Shown one piece after another: positions 37,850 to 46,001 of a DNA stretch of 64,000 nt. Under the pieces are notes generated by a model, which saw only the letters and a list, made by a program, of their open reading frames with translations, did not search any database and had not been told where the DNA came from. The position numbers and the translations under genes are program-made. The stretch's first letter is position 1. Each line of letters begins with the position of its first letter. Source of the DNA: Comamonas thiooxydans (GTDB lineage: Bacteria; Pseudomonadota; Gammaproteobacteria; Burkholderiales; Burkholderiaceae_C); NCBI RefSeq assembly GCF_002157685.2, contig NZ_AP026738.1:4774001-4838000 (forward strand), written 5' to 3'.

Positions 37850-38440
37850 TGAGCGACAGGGGCCGGATGCTGGTAAGGAGCAAGGACGCCGAGGATCGGT
37901 GGACGCTACGTGCAGGCCCCCTAGGGCATGCAGAGCACCGGAACGGCTGCGTAGGGCCGGCGCCCGTAGCAGCGTCCTGCCCCCCAGGGCGGGACGTGCA
38001 CCAGGGGGAGCCGGGCTAGGCACGAGGCTCTAGCCGAGAGCGGCCCCAGCCGCGCTGCCTAGATCCGGGGGCGTACAGCCCCGGTCCCGACGCGCTCGGG
38101 CAAATGCGTTCGGAGAGCAATAAGCCCCCGGCGTAGCCGGTGCGAAATGCGGTGTGCTGTAAGCGCACGGAGAAGGCGTTTGCCCGAGCGCAGCGAGACC
38201 GCAGGACACATCGGCCATAGACGATGAGTACCGGGTAGGCCGTCCAGGCCGTGAAGCCCGGTACGTTGGCCAATCAGGGCAAAGCCCTGATTTCAACGGC
38301 ACTCTTTAGAGTGACGCTGGCTGTTTGCGCTGCTTTGCAACTTGTGTATGAACCCAGGGTAACGTGCATGTATACAAATAGGGTAGGCGTGTTGTCCGAC
38401 GTTAGAGTTAGTCCAGCCTAGCCCTGTCGTCCGACAGGAT
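37850..38440 (+). ncRNA. Candidate structured RNA or replication origin
   Basis: The region contains a 16-bp stem with one G-T pair (38092-38107 with 38176-38191) closing over two internal hairpins, CCGGC/GCCGG at 38128-38140 and GTGTGC/GCGCAC at 38152-38168, which would form a three-way junction. Then come GTACCGGG/CCCGGTAC (38228-38264), a perfect 9-bp hairpin (38272-38292), CACTCT/AGAGTG (38300-38313) and CCTGTCG/CGACAGG (38423-38438). No ORF explains it. Either a structured RNA or an origin/oriT for the HUH or relaxation protein would fit. Confidence 0.4.
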
Positions 38441-38553
38441 TGCAAAAACAAGTAGCTTGATTGCAGGCTCATTTTGGAACAAAGGGAGGCTGCGCAAAAT
38501 TCATGTTTCCGCCCCGGGAGCTATACAAAGTATCAGCTTTAGGGAGCGGTGAA

Positions 38554-39339
38554 ATGGACAAACGAAAACTTGGCGCAGCATACCGACGACATGTAGTTCA
38601 GCTGCTTTCTGTCATGGGCTACGCAAGCACCCGACAGCTTGCAAAGGGCGTCTGTGGACGCTGCGATCTATCAACGCGAAAGATGATCGGAAGAACACTG
38701 CGCTGGCTTTTGGCTCGACGCTGGATCGTTGCAAAACGAGACGGCAATGGGATCAACAGAGTGAACTACGAGCTACTCTATGCATTGACGGCCGCTGGTG
38801 CTAACGTTGCGCGCGAACACGGTATGCCGCTAGTTGCCGGAAAGGTGCATGCGCGTGATTACTTAAGGCATGCTCACGATCACCGGACCGCATCCAATAG
38901 CGTGTATGTCGCTTGGCCTTCTGATGAAATTTTTACAGAACTACAAGTCCGAACAGGCGACTGTCCGCTGCCAAGCTTCACATATCGCTTGGACGGGCAA
39001 GAGCTGCAAAAAATTCCTGATCTGATCGCAGGAAGCGAGCAGCTGACGTGGATCGAAGTAGAAAACTCTTGGCGCAGCGACAAAGATCTCTCAAAAGTCA
39101 TAGCGTGTTTACGTGCAATGTTCAGCGATGAACTCACACGCATCGACTGTATGCACTTCGTTGTGACTATAGAAGGAGCTAAGACTATCGGCAAGCGGTT
39201 AAAAAAGAAGCTTACGCACGGACCCAATTCGGGTTGGTCTGCGCCTGTACGTGCACTTGATGCACGCATTCTTGAGAAGCACATCAAAGTCTCAGTGCTC
39301 GATCAAGATACTCTGATGCTTAAGGAGGTTTCTTTGTAG
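38554..39339 (+). CDS. Replication-relaxation-like protein
   Basis: A 261-residue basic protein with start ATG 38554, GGGAG upstream. Residues 1-75 form a winged helix (HVVQLLSVMGYASTRQLAKGV..., RTLRWLLARRWIVAKR). The centre has IPDLIAG followed by WIEVENSWRSDKDLSKVI, an Asp...Glu-x-Glu arrangement like the nuclease-fold core of the Replic_Relax/MobC-type proteins found on integrative plasmids. It likely acts in element replication or mobilisation; the closest family name is an inference. It lies directly after the structured non-coding region, its possible DNA target. Confidence 0.55.
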   Translation: MDKRKLGAAYRRHVVQLLSVMGYASTRQLAKGVCGRCDLSTRKMIGRTLRWLLARRWIVAKRDGNGINRVNYELLYALTAAGANVAREHGMPLVAGKVHARDYLRHAHDHRTASNSVYVAWPSDEIFTELQVRTGDCPLPSFTYRLDGQELQKIPDLIAGSEQLTWIEVENSWRSDKDLSKVIACLRAMFSDELTRIDCMHFVVTIEGAKTIGKRLKKKLTHGPNSGWSAPVRALDARILEKHIKVSVLDQDTLMLKEVSL

Positions 39340-39787
39340 CTCTGAAGCATAGGGGGCAGCAGGCCAGTTCGATAATGCGTACTCCGGTTGAACTGACCCT
39401 GTGCCGGTTACGACTTACTAGCCTGCTGGTCGTGACTGGCTGAGTTCGGCCAGGAGCTATCGCCCAGTACGTGACTACGAACGGCAGGTCCAGGCTGAAC
39501 TCAGTCGTTCGAGTTCGTGAGCCTGAGTGGCCGCTTTGATCGTTTTCAGTCGCTCGGAGGCTCGAAGGTGTCTACGGGAACCGGTGCGATTCAGGGTGAG
39601 GCGCATCCTCATGTCGGGCTATGCAATAGCGCTCAGCAACGCCCTACTTTTCACCTTGGCCGCGGAGGGCATCGAGAAGCTCTACGATAATTCCCGCCAT
39701 ACAGGATGTTTGAAGCGGGCTTGTATACTGTATTTATTTACAGGTTGCTCGCATGGGATGCGAGTGATTGCTTGCATTAGGAGTTTT
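39340..39787. other. Intergenic region before the methyltransferase
   Basis: No gene is supported. It holds a LexA-type box at 39728-39743 and an inverted repeat, CAGCAGGC (39357-39364) with GCCTGCTG (39421-39428). The frame of the methyltransferase is open upstream to 39527, but this stretch reads as non-coding. Confidence 0.6.
39728..39743 (+). promoter_or_regulatory. Perfect LexA-type SOS box
   Basis: CTGT, eight A/T bases, ACAG, within TACTGTATTTATTTACAGG. It matches the CTGT-N8-ACAG operator at every fixed position and lies 44 bp before the methyltransferase ATG, overlapping a possible TATACT -10. LexA repression of the restriction-modification operon is implied. Confidence 0.7.
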
Positions 39788-40918
39788 ATGCCGTATGAAT
39801 TGACTGATGAGCAGCGGGATCGCTATAGGGAAACGTCTATTCGTTCACAGCAGCGAAAGCTCCGATTGCTACAGGCCCATGAAGACAACCCCCGGCTCAA
39901 TGCAGAATTTGGAGATCGTCTAGATGTAGACGATCTGATGCCTCAACTTGAATGCAACGGGCTTTCTTCTCTATCGCTGTTTGCCGGTGGCGGTGGCCTC
40001 GACCTCGGCTTCGAGCGCGCAGGCTTCAGCCATACTGCCTCATTTGAGATCCTCGACGTTTGTGGCGAGACCTTGCGCTCCAACCGACCAGAGTGGACCG
40101 TGTACTCTGGTGCAGAGGCTGGTGACGTTCGCACAGCTCCGTTCAGCAACTTCAGGGGGGTCGATATTGTTCATGGAGGTCCGCCTTGCCAACCGTTTTC
40201 TATTGCAGGAAAGCAGGCCGGCGCTGACGACCCTCGCAACATGTGGCCTGACTTCATCCGGTGTGTACTCCAGACCCGGCCGCGTGCCTTCGTTGCCGAG
40301 AACGTACCGGGACTTCTGGATCGAAAGTTTGAGGGATTCGTTCAAGAGAACATTCTTCAGCCCTTGGAGGAAAAGTACACGATCTTCAAGTTCAAACTTG
40401 CGGCTCATGACTTTGGTGTGCCTCAAGCACGCCGTCGTGTTTTCTTTGTCGGATTCCGGGCTGCACGTGATGCTGCGCGGTGGGCTGAGCCAGAGCCAAC
40501 ACATGGAGATGTGGAGGGTGTCTTTGGGCCGATTTTGCCGCGTAACACTGCTCGTCGCAGCCTGGGATTGCCACCCAAAGGCTACGATGTGGTAGCGCCA
40601 ACATTGCGCTCAGGTTTCACGGGACCAAGGAATACAACTGGAGTCTTAAACAGCAAAGCCGCGCTAGAAATTTGGAACGCTTTGCACATCTGGCCCAACG
40701 GTGTCCAGCCGACCCATGCTATCGCCGCAGCCTACCCTCCGGAGAATGGCCATTTCCGGATGGCAGTGGATGATTGTGCCTTGCTTCAGGGATTCCCTGC
40801 CTCCTGGCGCTTCGAGGGTGCGGTATATCAAGCGCTCGGGCAAATTGGTAATAGCGTGTGCCCTCCGGTAGGTTATGCTGTAGCAAGACAGGTTGCTAGA
40901 GCTTTGACAGGGAAATAA
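39788..40918 (+). CDS. DNA (cytosine-5) methyltransferase of a type II system
   Basis: A 376-residue enzyme with all main C5 motifs in order: I SLFAGGGGLDLGFERAG, IV GGPPCQPFSIAG (catalytic Cys), VI FVAENVPGL, VIII QARRRVFFVGFR, and X QIGNSVCPPVGYAVARQ. The target-recognition region between VIII and X (PTHGDVEGVF...) is short and gives no specificity I can name. AGGAG precedes ATG 39788. Its stop overlaps the start of the endonuclease gene (TAATG). It protects the host from the partner enzyme. Confidence 0.92.
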   Translation: MPYELTDEQRDRYRETSIRSQQRKLRLLQAHEDNPRLNAEFGDRLDVDDLMPQLECNGLSSLSLFAGGGGLDLGFERAGFSHTASFEILDVCGETLRSNRPEWTVYSGAEAGDVRTAPFSNFRGVDIVHGGPPCQPFSIAGKQAGADDPRNMWPDFIRCVLQTRPRAFVAENVPGLLDRKFEGFVQENILQPLEEKYTIFKFKLAAHDFGVPQARRRVFFVGFRAARDAARWAEPEPTHGDVEGVFGPILPRNTARRSLGLPPKGYDVVAPTLRSGFTGPRNTTGVLNSKAALEIWNALHIWPNGVQPTHAIAAAYPPENGHFRMAVDDCALLQGFPASWRFEGAVYQALGQIGNSVCPPVGYAVARQVARALTGK

Positions 40919-41652
40919 TGCCAGTACAAGATGATGAGCGCGAGCGCGAGCTTGTGAGGATGTTCAACCTCAATTGGGATCCTGCTCATCAGCGCGCCGG
41001 CGTTGACGCAGTCCTAGATATGGAAGTCAATGGACAGCGTGTCCGCTTTGATGTTGAAGTAAAGTCTTCGACAGGCACGACTGTTTCGACAGCGCGGGAT
41101 GTGGGAATGGATCACATCAAAAAATGGCGGCGAATGATTTTTGTGATTGGGTTCTACTCGAAAGAAGCTAGAAGGCCTGAGCTTCAGTATTGTCTATGCT
41201 TGACACCCGTTGATATGGAGCCTTGGATCGCATCAATCGAGGAGAAAATATCGATTGATTTCAAGCTCGCAGTCTGGGCTTCACGTCGATTAGTTCTCGC
41301 GGATTTGTATGAAGTTTGTGGAACACAAGATTCTTACTCGATAGAGGATGCGAAACGCCTGCATAAGCAGCAGTGGACTGCGGAAGAATATCAGGCTGCT
41401 CTAGATTTAGTTGTCGAAGGAGAACCAAGAATATCTCCGAATAAGATGCTGGAAATTCTGCAGTTGCGTTTGAGCTATATAGCACAAAGAGGCGCGACTC
41501 TTAATAATCCTCACATAACAAAGACTTTTTTAAGAAATTTTGAAAATACGAATCGTGTGGTGAAAGGGGCTAACTGGGCGGCTGGTGTTAGGGCCATTGC
41601 TGAGGAATTTGTGCTTAATTTTCCTGAGCATCCGTGTATTTCAAAGATTTAG
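40918..41652 (+). CDS. Putative type II restriction endonuclease
   Basis: A 244-residue protein overlapping the methyltransferase stop by one base. AGVDAVLDMEVNGQRVRFDVEVKSSTG is a PD-(D/E)XK-type core: the upstream Asp, then Glu-Val-Lys. DHIKKWRRMIFVIGFY follows, as in the core fold. The C-terminal half has no recognised motif and probably carries recognition. Codon use becomes AT-richer toward the end. The tight coupling to a C5 methyltransferase is the main evidence for restriction function. Confidence 0.75.
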   Translation: MPVQDDERERELVRMFNLNWDPAHQRAGVDAVLDMEVNGQRVRFDVEVKSSTGTTVSTARDVGMDHIKKWRRMIFVIGFYSKEARRPELQYCLCLTPVDMEPWIASIEEKISIDFKLAVWASRRLVLADLYEVCGTQDSYSIEDAKRLHKQQWTAEEYQAALDLVVEGEPRISPNKMLEILQLRLSYIAQRGATLNNPHITKTFLRNFENTNRVVKGANWAAGVRAIAEEFVLNFPEHPCISKI

Positions 41653-42419
41653 GTTAGGTTTTGAAGGGGCGCTGTTGCATAAATCAGTCCCAGGCCAACC
41701 TCCCCCAACCCCAGACGTAGCTATGCCACAGTGAATCGCCCCGGGTATCGAGGAGGCTCGGCAAGCCTCGGTTCGCGGCTTAATTTGAGCGTTGAACGAC
41801 AGCTTTTGAGCTTCGAGTTCTGCAAGGTTTAAGACCGCACACGCTGCTCAGCAGACATCTGTTGTCGATGCACGAAGGGCAGCAACGGGTTGAATCCGCA
41901 GTCGAATGCTGCCGTAGGTCAGTTCAAAAATTCAGGTCAGCACCGAACGGACTGACGGTCAACGATGGCCAGCACCTTCAATAACTCTAGGACATCTCTC
42001 TGCGAATGCTAGGGCGTCACAATAGGATGTATAGGAATATAAATATTTGCCTCAACAGTCCATCATCGATCACTGCACAAGCTATACATGAATGAGAGCA
42101 ATGTTTGGCAGAGGTCAACGCTTGACGAACAAAGGTCTCAAATGGCTCAAAGTTTCGTAGTTGTTTCCACGTTTGGCCCGGGTTCATTCCCGGGCTTTTT
42201 TGCGCTCACGATACGGCGCTTTTCTCAACACCCCTTTCGGGGATGCTCCGTGTTGAGCAGCAAGTCGGCGCACCACTCGGTATAGCGTGCTGGCATAAAG
42301 TTGAAGCTGCCTGACTTCAAATGCATGTTGAATGGGTTGACGCCCAGGACACACCTTCAGCGTGCCTGCATCCTGATCTAGGCTGCTGCCTGATTGCTAA
42401 GCCAGCATCGTAGATGAAA
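41653..42419. other. Gap between the endonuclease and Rep genes with IS-like remnants
   Basis: No gene supported. At 41666-41687 GGGGCGCTGTTGCATAAATC resembles an IS end; TGCATAAATC (41676-41685) is repeated inverted at 44871-44880. A strong plus-strand terminator is at 42176-42201. A 65-codon frame at 42088-42285 covers the terminator and is not credible. Confidence 0.55.
42176..42201 (+). terminator. Rho-independent terminator
   Basis: A 7-bp stem (GCCCGGG/CCCGGGC) with six T on the plus strand. The nearest plus-strand gene ends over 500 bp upstream, so it may end an unrecognised small transcript. Confidence 0.8.
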
Positions 42420-43124
42420 TTACTGGGTACTTGCCGCTTGCGCTTTGAGTCTGCAACCTCTCGGTGACCATAGCCATGGAGATTCGTAGACCTCCCCTGT
42501 CCCCAAATTCAGCCAGCCCACCTTTGGCACTCGCTTTACCTTTGCATTTGAAGATAGCAAGGTCTTTAGCCATTCAGGAAGCATTGCATGCTGTACCGCT
42601 TCTTTGGCTTGTTCATCCAAGCCTCCGTAGCCAAAAGCTCGTGCCCCTGTGGGCAGATCAGTCTTGCAATTGCGCTTGCTGATGTAGTGAATCCAGGCAG
42701 AAACTTTGCGACATGCCTCATTCCAGGTACTACCCCAAGGCCACCACTTGGCCAATTCCGTACAGTCCAATTTGAAACCTCGCGGCAACCACAGTGCCAA
42801 GTGGTAGTGCAAAGCGCCTGCACGCTCAAGCACCCATGCATAAAGCAGCTGATGGCCCTTGCGTTTGAGCTTAGAGCGTAAGCAGTTGAGGAACCGCGTG
42901 ATGTGCTTCGCACAAAAATCCGTATCCTTGGCGAATGTCAAGGTAACAGCCACAGCGTACAAGCCCTTGGCTTTTGCAATACGGCGATACTCTTTGGTCA
43001 GCCTTTTGAGCTTTTTTCGACAAATGCGTAAGCGCTTTTTGAGTGCCGACGCACTTGTTTCAATCTTATTGACAAGTTCAGCGAGTCGACGAGACCCACC
43101 GAGACTTGTGGTGTTGTGATGCAT
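42420..43124 (-). CDS. HUH rolling-circle replication initiator (Rep)
   Basis: A 234-residue basic protein. Motif 1 is VTLTF (60-64), motif 2 is the HUH core ALHYHLALWLP (His106, His108) and motif 3 is WIHYISK (Tyr147, Lys150). This order defines HUH Rep endonucleases, in which the Tyr attacks DNA at the origin. A coiled, Lys/Arg-rich N-terminus precedes it. The start at ATG 43124 has GGAG 6 bases away, lying in a perfect hairpin (43128-43143). It suggests that the island, or a unit within it, can replicate as single-stranded DNA. Confidence 0.78.
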   Translation of the reverse strand: MHHNTTSLGGSRRLAELVNKIETSASALKKRLRICRKKLKRLTKEYRRIAKAKGLYAVAVTLTFAKDTDFCAKHITRFLNCLRSKLKRKGHQLLYAWVLERAGALHYHLALWLPRGFKLDCTELAKWWPWGSTWNEACRKVSAWIHYISKRNCKTDLPTGARAFGYGGLDEQAKEAVQHAMLPEWLKTLLSSNAKVKRVPKVGWLNLGTGEVYESPWLWSPRGCRLKAQAASTQ

Positions 43125-43127
43125 GGT

Positions 43128-43143
43128 GCGCTCCAAAGAGCGC
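43128..43143 (-). promoter_or_regulatory. Hairpin covering the rep ribosome site
   Basis: A perfect 6-bp stem GCGCTC/GAGCGC with a 4-base loop directly before the rep ATG. The Shine-Dalgarno GGAG is in the loop and descending arm, so folding would block translation. Confidence 0.6.
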
Positions 43144-43163
43144 TCGCCACCATCTGTCCTCAA

Positions 43164-43177
43164 ACCGGCATGCCGGT
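43164..43177. promoter_or_regulatory. 14-bp palindrome upstream of rep
   Basis: ACCGGCATGCCGGT is a perfect palindrome in the rep leader, a candidate repressor or Rep site. Confidence 0.45.
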
Positions 43178-43266
43178 ACTAATTTGTTGCCCTCAATTGC
43201 GAGCGAGTTATTGTTGAACTGCCCTATACTGATTTGGATAGTTCCAGTAGTTGGACACAGCGATGA

Positions 43267-43328
43267 AAGCCGGATAGCACCGGCTTAATTCCATGGGCCT
43301 TGGGGGGTGTTTCCAGGCCCATTTTTTT
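43267..43328 (+). terminator. Hairpin and strong plus-strand terminator near rep
   Basis: AAGCCGG/CCGGCTT (43267-43286) is followed by ATGGGCC/GGCCCAT (43293-43322) and a run of T. It ends a plus-strand transcript that would be antisense to the far upstream part of rep. Alternatively, the hairpins are part of a replication origin. Confidence 0.65.
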
Positions 43329-43331
43329 GGC

Positions 43332-43898
43332 TCAAGCAGCGTTTCGGCTGCTCGTCATGAGGTTGTATAGCGTCGAACGTGACACGCCGAACTGCTTACC
43401 AATCTCGGAAATGCCCAGGTCACCACTTTTTATCAGCGACAGAGCCATGTTTTTTTGTGCGGGTGACAAGCTGGGAGGCCTGCCGCCTTTGCGCCCCCGG
43501 GATCTTGCTGCATCCAGCCCGGCCATAGTTCGTTCACGCAGCAACTCACGCTCAAACTGAGCCAAGGCCGCGAACAGGTGGAATACCAGCTTACCAGCAG
43601 GCCCGCGGGTATCAATCGACTCCTTGAGGGACTTGAACGTCACGCCCTTGGCTTCCAGTTCGGTGACGATGCGAATAAGGTCTTGCAGATTGCGGCCGAG
43701 TCGATCCAGCCGCCAAACGGTCAGTGTGTCCCCTGCCCGCAGGGCTTTCAGGCAATGCTGAAGCTCGGGCCTTTCGGCTGTCTTGCCACTCGCGCAGTCT
43801 TCGTAAATAACTTCCGCTCCTACGCGCTTCAGCTCGTCGCGCTGAAGGTCCAGACTCTGCTCGTGGGTGCTGACCCGCGCATATCCAATTTCCGCCAT
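43332..43898 (-). CDS. Serine recombinase (resolvase/invertase family)
   Basis: A 188-residue recombinase. MAEIGYARVSTHEQSLDLQ carries the nucleophile Ser10, WRLDRLGRN has the catalytic arginines, and FERELLRERTMAGLDAARSRGRKGGRPP leads to a C-terminal helix-turn-helix (GISEIGKQFGVSRSTLYNLM). GGGGGA lies just before the ATG at 43898. It would resolve multimers or invert a segment; paired sites may lie in the 110 bp upstream, which contains several CTGTAT/ATACAG-like units. Such enzymes are common on plasmids and Tn3-type elements. Confidence 0.92.
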   Translation of the reverse strand: MAEIGYARVSTHEQSLDLQRDELKRVGAEVIYEDCASGKTAERPELQHCLKALRAGDTLTVWRLDRLGRNLQDLIRIVTELEAKGVTFKSLKESIDTRGPAGKLVFHLFAALAQFERELLRERTMAGLDAARSRGRKGGRPPSLSPAQKNMALSLIKSGDLGISEIGKQFGVSRSTLYNLMTSSRNAA

Positions 43899-44005
43899 AG
43901 TCCCCCTTTTCTGTATGTTGATTAATGGATGGCTTCTTGCACATTTCTGTATAGCTCCAAGCACCCAGAACGACGGGTTCCTGCGCTGTGCAGAAACCCA
44001 TCGTT

Positions 44006-44332
44006 TTATGGATACAGATGGGTAAGCTCTGCGAGCCTGAGAACACGCGCTTCACCTCCCTCTACGAGATTGAAAATGTCTTTGCGACACATTCCATGTT
44101 CATGAAGTAAGTGAATTGCGTTGTGAATGTGCGGAATATCAAGACCAGTGAAATCAGATCCGCTCATTTTGTAATCACCAGGGCTGTAGATCGAGAGCAA
44201 TATTCGTTGGGCGCAGGCTGACTGCCCACTATTTCTTTCAGCGAGGTCCAGCATGCTTTGAAGACAAGCAGCTATGGCTTCGTAATGCTTGTTAGAAGGC
44301 TTAGCAAAGGCATTGAAAGACAGAGTCGCCAT
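44006..44332 (-). CDS. Small protein of plasmid/ICE type (resembles DUF7673)
   Basis: A 108-residue soluble protein. The segment SMLDLAERNSGQSACAQRILLSIYSPGDYKMSGSDFTGLDIPHIHNAIHLL follows the pattern of a domain common on plasmids and integrative elements (L-x-x-A-x-x-x-x-G-Q-S ... L-L ... D-F-x-x-L-D). Its function is unknown. It is transcribed toward the resolvase gene and away from an AT-rich promoter region with repeats. Confidence 0.6.
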   Translation of the reverse strand: MATLSFNAFAKPSNKHYEAIAACLQSMLDLAERNSGQSACAQRILLSIYSPGDYKMSGSDFTGLDIPHIHNAIHLLHEHGMCRKDIFNLVEGGEARVLRLAELTHLYP

Positions 44333-44499
44333 AGGGCCTCCAAGTTTTGTCGAAAAACAGATTGTTCATCAGTTTGGTAGACCAACAAGGCTGCAAGATG
44401 GTCGCTTCAAATCTTGAAGCATTGAAGTTTTCAAAAACTGTCTTCAAACAAAGGTCGTTTTTCCATTATTGATATTTTCTATCGAATCAATTGATTTTT

Positions 44500-44522
44500 G
44501 CTATCGATGATACACTGATAGC
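44500..44522. promoter_or_regulatory. Candidate operator in a divergent AT-rich promoter region
   Basis: GCTATC (44500-44505) and GATAGC (44517-44522) form an inverted repeat. A CTATCGA direct repeat is seen at 44479-44485 and 44501-44507. It lies between two divergent small genes. Confidence 0.4.
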
Positions 44523-44545
44523 AGATTCTGCCGCGGGGCATTGAC

Positions 44546-44797
44546 ATGCTGTATGCCGAAGAAGCGGTGCACATCAACGGTGCTCGTGCAACCGCTACAG
44601 CTGTCGGGCTTGAAAGCTGGATACGCGGAAAGATGCGCATCACGAAATCGCTGCAATCCAATGACTGCCTTAAGCTTGCTGCCGTCACGGTGAGCCGACG
44701 ACAGCTGCTACCGATACCGATCTATTGGACTTGTCGCTTTGCTAGTGGCTACTGCGCCAGCCAGTCCAGCCATTCTGCAGAGCCCTCGCAAGGATGA
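44546..44797 (+). CDS. Hypothetical small protein, possibly a truncated gene
   Basis: An 83-codon frame MLYAEEAVHINGARATATAVGLESWIRGKMRITKS.... The first 45 codons show normal-looking codon use; the remainder is Cys/Ser-rich and less protein-like, as if a longer gene had been cut and fused to other DNA. It follows an AT-rich promoter-like region. No motif or family is seen. Confidence 0.3.
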   Translation: MLYAEEAVHINGARATATAVGLESWIRGKMRITKSLQSNDCLKLAAVTVSRRQLLPIPIYWTCRFASGYCASQSSHSAEPSQG

Positions 44798-44888
44798 CCA
44801 AGTTCCGTAGCTCCACACAGGTCATTAGCAGTTTTTATGAGTGACGAACTGGCGGTGCCGCCCCAATGCGGATTTATGCAGAATGTCC

Positions 44889-46001
44889 TTAACTGCGCGG
44901 GGAGAGTCGGCCGTTTGTATTGGTGCAGCCATACTCAGGAGGAAATGCTTCGGATACTTTTATCCACGGCTCACTTGTGTAACCGGCAAGTGGCGCATTT
45001 AGCGCCAGCTTAATCATAGGAGGACGCATTTCGATTACGGTCCCGCAATGTGTGTCTACTCCAACTTTGATTGACTTTCTAAAACTAGACAAATAATCTT
45101 CTGCCTTTTTTTGTTGAGAATTTTTTATTTTCTGAAAATGATTGTCAATCTTTGGAACCATGTTATCGAAATCGACCTGAGCCCAATGAGTTGCAGTAGC
45201 TAAAGGTTGCCGCTGTTTTAATTTCCAAATTTCTAGTTGGGTAGGGTTACCTACAAAAACCGCCTCAACTTCCCGTAAATAGTCTGCATAGGAAGTTTTT
45301 TTGTGATTTTCGGCAACTCGTTCAAGCGTCGCTGGTGTAACAAGTTTTCGTACTAACTCTATTGGTTGGATGCGAGAGTTGTTAATTAAATATTTTTCTG
45401 CAATTTCACTCTGCTCCTCATGATTCAAATATATGGCATATTTAGTAAAAAAATACTCAATATTTCCATTTGTCGCTGTTGCCGAATCAATTGACTTTTC
45501 CATTCCTTTGCGATAGGTATCATTGGCAATAATCGCAACCTCTGAATTTTCTAAAGCTTTATTAAGTAGATCAAAATTTATCGGTTCATTATTTGAAAAT
45601 CCGCCGCCAAAAATGTTTAATTTGGCGAAATTAGAATTACACTGATAGTAATCATCTGTTCTATTTTTAGCGCCCTGTATTGGAATATTACCCCTATAAT
45701 CGCAACCTTTTCTGGTATTCAGCGCAATATAAAATTCCAATGCTTTATTATCAGAAGACGATTTTACAAAGCATCCTTTTAGATATTCATAATCAGAATT
45801 TTTAATGTTCCCATCAGTCGCCACAGACCAATTATCATTGGTCTTTTTCAGATAAAAATCAGAGCAAAAATTAGGGTAACCGAGATATTCACCTGAATTC
45901 ACAACTGTCAACTTGAAATTTTGCTGCGCGTTGACTGCGGAGAATCCGGTTAAGACAAAAACAGTTGCAATTCCTGCAAGAGATCTCAGCTTATTTTTCA
46001 T
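44889..46001 (-). CDS. AT-rich secreted protein of unknown function
   Basis: A 370-residue protein. MKNKLRSLAGIATVFVLTGFSAVNAQQ is a clear Sec signal with an Ala-x-Ala site. The mature part is rich in Asn, Lys, Ser and Tyr, with several cysteines in pairs (FCSDFYL, GCFVK, GCDYRG, YQCNSN) that may be disulfide-bonded. Residues about 180-320 are helical. Base composition is far lower in GC than any other gene here, so it is recently acquired. I do not recognise a family; an envelope, toxin-like or phage-defence role would be a guess. Confidence 0.7.
   Translation of the reverse strand: MKNKLRSLAGIATVFVLTGFSAVNAQQNFKLTVVNSGEYLGYPNFCSDFYLKKTNDNWSVATDGNIKNSDYEYLKGCFVKSSSDNKALEFYIALNTRKGCDYRGNIPIQGAKNRTDDYYQCNSNFAKLNIFGGGFSNNEPINFDLLNKALENSEVAIIANDTYRKGMEKSIDSATATNGNIEYFFTKYAIYLNHEEQSEIAEKYLINNSRIQPIELVRKLVTPATLERVAENHKKTSYADYLREVEAVFVGNPTQLEIWKLKQRQPLATATHWAQVDFDNMVPKIDNHFQKIKNSQQKKAEDYLSSFRKSIKVGVDTHCGTVIEMRPPMIKLALNAPLAGYTSEPWIKVSEAFPPEYGCTNTNGRLSPRS

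Larger units (their letters stand above)
37658..38553. other. Long non-coding left end of the island
   Basis: About 900 bp without a credible gene. It contains the arm-type repeat (37716-37739) and a GC-rich stretch dense in hairpins (described at 37850-38440), both next to the replication-relaxation-like gene. Confidence 0.6.

Noticed and set aside
37850..38320. Group II intron or CRISPR array in the structured left end of the island
   Set aside because: No reverse transcriptase, no domain-V-like hairpin and no regularly spaced repeats with spacers.
42088..42285. A 65-codon plus-strand frame in the island
   Set aside because: It spans a strong terminator and has no ribosome site or family-like sequence.
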